Shown here in pieces: positions 61,572 through 64,000 of a stretch of 64,000 nt of DNA. Below the pieces are notes generated by a model, which saw only the letters and a program-made list of their open reading frames with translations, made no database searches and had not been told where the DNA came from. Each line of letters opens with the position of its first letter. The first letter of the stretch is position 1. The stretch covers positions 310,001 to 374,000 of the forward strand of contig JARFVT010000012.1 of assembly GCA_036677425.1 (NCBI GenBank). Direction: 5' to 3'. The position numbers were made by a program, and so were the translations under genes. The stretch is from JARFVT01 sp036677425. GTDB lineage: Bacteria; Pseudomonadota; Alphaproteobacteria; UBA8366; Aestuariispiraceae.

Positions 61572-64000
61572 CTATTTACGATTACCATAATCAAGGTTGC
61601 GACCAAATTTCGCTAATATCTGATGAATATCATTGCGTCTTGGCTGCCATAGATTACGGTGAATAGCTTCTTGCAATTTATCGGCAATATCTTTTAATGC
61701 TTCGGGGTTGTTATCGCGAATAAAATCACATATTTCAGCATCATAAATATAGGCATCATAGACCATGTCAAAATGATGATCTTTAACACAATTGGCGGTG
61801 GCGGCGAAGGCGAATAAATAATCGACGCTGGCTGCCATTTCAAATGCACCTTTATATCCATGCCGCATCACCCCTGCTATCCATTTTGGATTAACCATTC
61901 TGGCGCGGACTATGCGACCGATTTCATCTTCTAATGTTCTAATTTTTGGTGATTGGGGGCGGGAATGATCATTATGATAAACAACGGGCTGTTGACCTGA
62001 CAATACCCTAACCGCAGCAGTCATTCCACCTTCGAATTGATAATAATCATCGGAATCTAATAAATCATGTTCACGGTTATCTTGATTATGCAAGACTGCA
62101 TCAATCTTTTTTAATCGCTTTTTAAATATTTCATGGGCAGGGCTGCCGTCATTATCCCTGCCATATGCATAGCCGCCCCATGTTATATATGCCTCGGCTA
62201 TATCTTGATCGCTATCCCATAACCGCTCGTCCATCATTGCTTGTAACCCCGCACCATATGCGCCCGGCATTGAACCAAAAACTCTTGCACCTGCCTGAAT
62301 CGCGGCCTTTTTAGGTCCAATATTATTTTTAACAAGATCAGCAATTTCGGCTTTGACATTGGCGGCAAGTGGATTATCAAGCGGGCTTTCATCTAAGCCA
62401 GCCACGGCACGGGCAGCATTATCAACTAATTCGATTAAATTTGGAAAGGCATCGCGGAAAAACCCTGATATCCGCAAGGTAACATCAACCCGTGGTCGAT
62501 CAAGCAAATCAAGCGGCATTATTTCAAACCCTGTAACCCGTCTTGATGAATTATCCCAAGTTGGGCGCACTCCCATCAAGGCCAAGGCTTGGGCTATATC
62601 ATCGCCACCAGTTCGCATATTCGCCGTACCCCATGCAGAAATAGCTAACTGTCGCGGGTATTTACCATGGCTTTGGGCATAGGCTTCAAGCAAAAGCTGG
62701 GCTGATTTCCAACCTAACTCCCATGCCGATGGGGTCGGCACAACGCGGGTATCGACCGAATAAAAATTGCGTCCAGTTGGTAAAATATCCAACCTGCCAC
62801 GGGTTGGTGCGCCCGATGCGCCGGGGGCAACGAATCGTCCATCAAGCCCTGTTAACAAGCCGTTTAATTCAGCCTCACCACAATTTTCAACAGCGGGTCG
62901 TAATTTTTTATTAAGCATTTTTATAACAGCGGCACTATATTTTCCCGGTGGTTGTGATTTACCAGTAACCAGCATTTGTGAAAATATCTCTAATCTTTCG
63001 ATAGTGTCGCCATTGCTACGCCAGATTTGCTTATCCATATCGATTAATTGTTGTGGTTTTTTATCTTGCCAAATATTGCCCATTTGACAATCAAGCGGAT
63101 CAAAAGACGTTTTGAAACCGAAATCTTTGCAGATTGCGCGTAATAATGATGCGTCTGCACCCGCACCTTTATTGCGTTCGACCCGTAATAATGCCACTAA
63201 TAAATCACGTAGATGTTCGCCCACTGGTGCTTTACCAAAAATATGCAGCCCATCGCGGATTTGTAATTCTTTCAATTCGCATAGGTAATTATCCAATTGC
63301 GCCAAGGCATCGGTATCATTATTGGATAAATTAACCCCTGCTTCCCTATCAAGGCCAATATGGCGGGCAAGCTCTAAAATTTTAACTTTTAGAATTTTTA
63401 TTCGCCTTGGATCAATGCCTGCGGCTTCGAAATACTCATCGACTAATGCTTCTAAATCTTTAAGTGGGCCATAGCTTTCTGCCCTTGTTAATGGCGGAGT
63501 CATATGGTCGATAATCACCGCTTGGGCGCGGCGTTTGGCTTGGCTGCCTTCGCCCGGATCATTAACAATGAATGGATATAAATGCGGTGTTGCACCAAAT
63601 ATAGCCTCTGGAAAACATTGTTTTGACAATGCAATGGATTTTCCAGGTAACCATTCTAAATTGCCATGCTTGCCAAAATGGATAATTGCATGGGCGTTAA
63701 ATTTAAATCGCAACCATGCATAAAAGGCAAGGTAATTATGCGGTGGTGCTAAATCAGGATCATGATAACTAGCCACAGGATCGATATTATAACCGCGCGC
63801 CGGTTGCAAGCCAATGGCGATATTACCCATTGTGAATATGGGTAAAATAAAATCGCCACAATCTGATGGTTCGCTACTATTATTTGCTTGGTGAATATTT
63901 GGGCGGAAAAATGGGTCATCCTCGGGCGCACCCCATCTTGTGGTTACAAGATCGCGGACCTTTTTATCAAGGCTATTAAAAAAGATCTGATAGTCGGATA
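61572..64000 (-). CDS. cobN: Cobaltochelatase subunit CobN, C-terminal part (5' end outside window)
   Basis: Large subunit of the ATP-dependent aerobic cobaltochelatase (CobNST), which inserts Co2+ into hydrogenobyrinate a,c-diamide. About 810 residues are in the window; the frame is open to 64000, and a full CobN has around 1200-1300. Diagnostic blocks include GNIAIGLQPARGYNIDPVASYHDPDLAPPHNYLAFYAWL, HFGKHGNLEWLPGKSIALS, LPTGRNFYSVDTRVVPTPSAW and GGDDIAQALALMGVRPTWD. The ATG at 63830 is internal. The gene ends 10 bases from the phosphatase gene and points to an upstream cobalamin cluster beyond the edge. Confidence 0.96.
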   Translation of the reverse strand, partial: SDYQIFFNSLDKKVRDLVTTRWGAPEDDPFFRPNIHQANNSSEPSDCGDFILPIFTMGNIAIGLQPARGYNIDPVASYHDPDLAPPHNYLAFYAWLRFKFNAHAIIHFGKHGNLEWLPGKSIALSKQCFPEAIFGATPHLYPFIVNDPGEGSQAKRRAQAVIIDHMTPPLTRAESYGPLKDLEALVDEYFEAAGIDPRRIKILKVKILELARHIGLDREAGVNLSNNDTDALAQLDNYLCELKELQIRDGLHIFGKAPVGEHLRDLLVALLRVERNKGAGADASLLRAICKDFGFKTSFDPLDCQMGNIWQDKKPQQLIDMDKQIWRSNGDTIERLEIFSQMLVTGKSQPPGKYSAAVIKMLNKKLRPAVENCGEAELNGLLTGLDGRFVAPGASGAPTRGRLDILPTGRNFYSVDTRVVPTPSAWELGWKSAQLLLEAYAQSHGKYPRQLAISAWGTANMRTGGDDIAQALALMGVRPTWDNSSRRVTGFEIMPLDLLDRPRVDVTLRISGFFRDAFPNLIELVDNAARAVAGLDESPLDNPLAANVKAEIADLVKNNIGPKKAAIQAGARVFGSMPGAYGAGLQAMMDERLWDSDQDIAEAYITWGGYAYGRDNDGSPAHEIFKKRLKKIDAVLHNQDNREHDLLDSDDYYQFEGGMTAAVRVLSGQQPVVYHNDHSRPQSPKIRTLEDEIGRIVRARMVNPKWIAGVMRHGYKGAFEMAASVDYLFAFAATANCVKDHHFDMVYDAYIYDAEICDFIRDNNPEALKDIADKLQEAIHRNLWQPRRNDIHQILAKFGRNLDYGNRK

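Noticed and set aside
1..64000. tRNA genes, rRNA, CRISPR arrays, insertion sequences or prophage
   Set aside because: No T-arm consensus in a cloverleaf context, no regularly spaced repeats, and no transposase, integrase or phage proteins were seen; a tRNAscan or Infernal run would be decisive.

Overview
The window is one stretch of an AT-rich bacterial chromosome that reads as an alphaproteobacterium. The evidence is gene content and order: MucR/Ros and Fur regulators beside tsaB-rimI; fur-miaB-phoH-ybeY-corC-lnt-XRE-metK-trmB; rimP-nusA-ylxR-infB-rbfA-truB-rpsO-pnp; a ChvI/ChvG-type two-component pair; the 180 kDa NAD-glutamate dehydrogenase; and aerobic-type CobN. I cannot place it below class level. 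No rRNA, tRNA, CRISPR array, prophage or insertion sequence was seen. No gene-free stretch exceeds about 300 bases except the cobalamin-riboswitch leader.

Layout. 1-1253: the 3' end of a DNA methyltransferase overlapping a Tsp45I-like restriction endonuclease, a more AT-rich and probably acquired module cut by the window edge. 1384-3976: two small unknown genes, then htpG. 4117-13383: a TetR regulator divergent from a seven-gene operon (acyl-CoA synthetase, LivG, LivH, LivM, solute-binding protein, LivF, phenylacetate-CoA-ligase-like protein), probably uptake and CoA activation of an organic acid; livG carries an in-frame amber codon. 13407-19302: DUF2867 gene, typA, an adenosine-kinase-like gene, dapB, and cobalt transporter genes cbtB-cbtA behind a cobalamin riboswitch. 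19355-32880: Sco protein, chvI/chvG, rnhB, glutamate dehydrogenase, a DMT exporter, nth, a lipoprotein, an EI24 membrane protein and murJ. 33023-39831: trpS, a DUF2333 protein, a universal stress protein, a NifU-type iron-sulfur protein, a Bax-like glucosaminidase, a polysaccharide deacetylase, tsaB and rimI. 40108-49489: mucR to trmB. 49611-59239: the ribosome-maturation, transcription and translation operon from a rimP leader attenuator to pnp. 59327-64000: a DUF1848 protein, an orphan flagellar rod-like gene, an alkaline-phosphatase-superfamily enzyme, and the C-terminal part of cobN running off the right edge.

Connections. Cobalt import (cbtBA, B12-repressed by riboswitch) supplies the metal that CobN inserts, so the organism probably makes cobalamin. 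TsaB, MiaB, TruB, TrmB, RimI and RimP form a dense set of tRNA and ribosome modification genes. MurJ, Lnt, the Bax-like protein, the deacetylase and ChvG/ChvI concern the envelope.

The points most worth a second look are: the amber codon in livG; a miaB frame with no ATG, GTG or TTG before its first iron-sulfur cysteine; a 40-bp hairpin palindrome at the dapB start; the TetR operator-promoter overlap; the rimP attenuator; and a perfect TGTGA-N6-TCACA site before the phosphatase gene. I did not find a clearly new multi-gene system.
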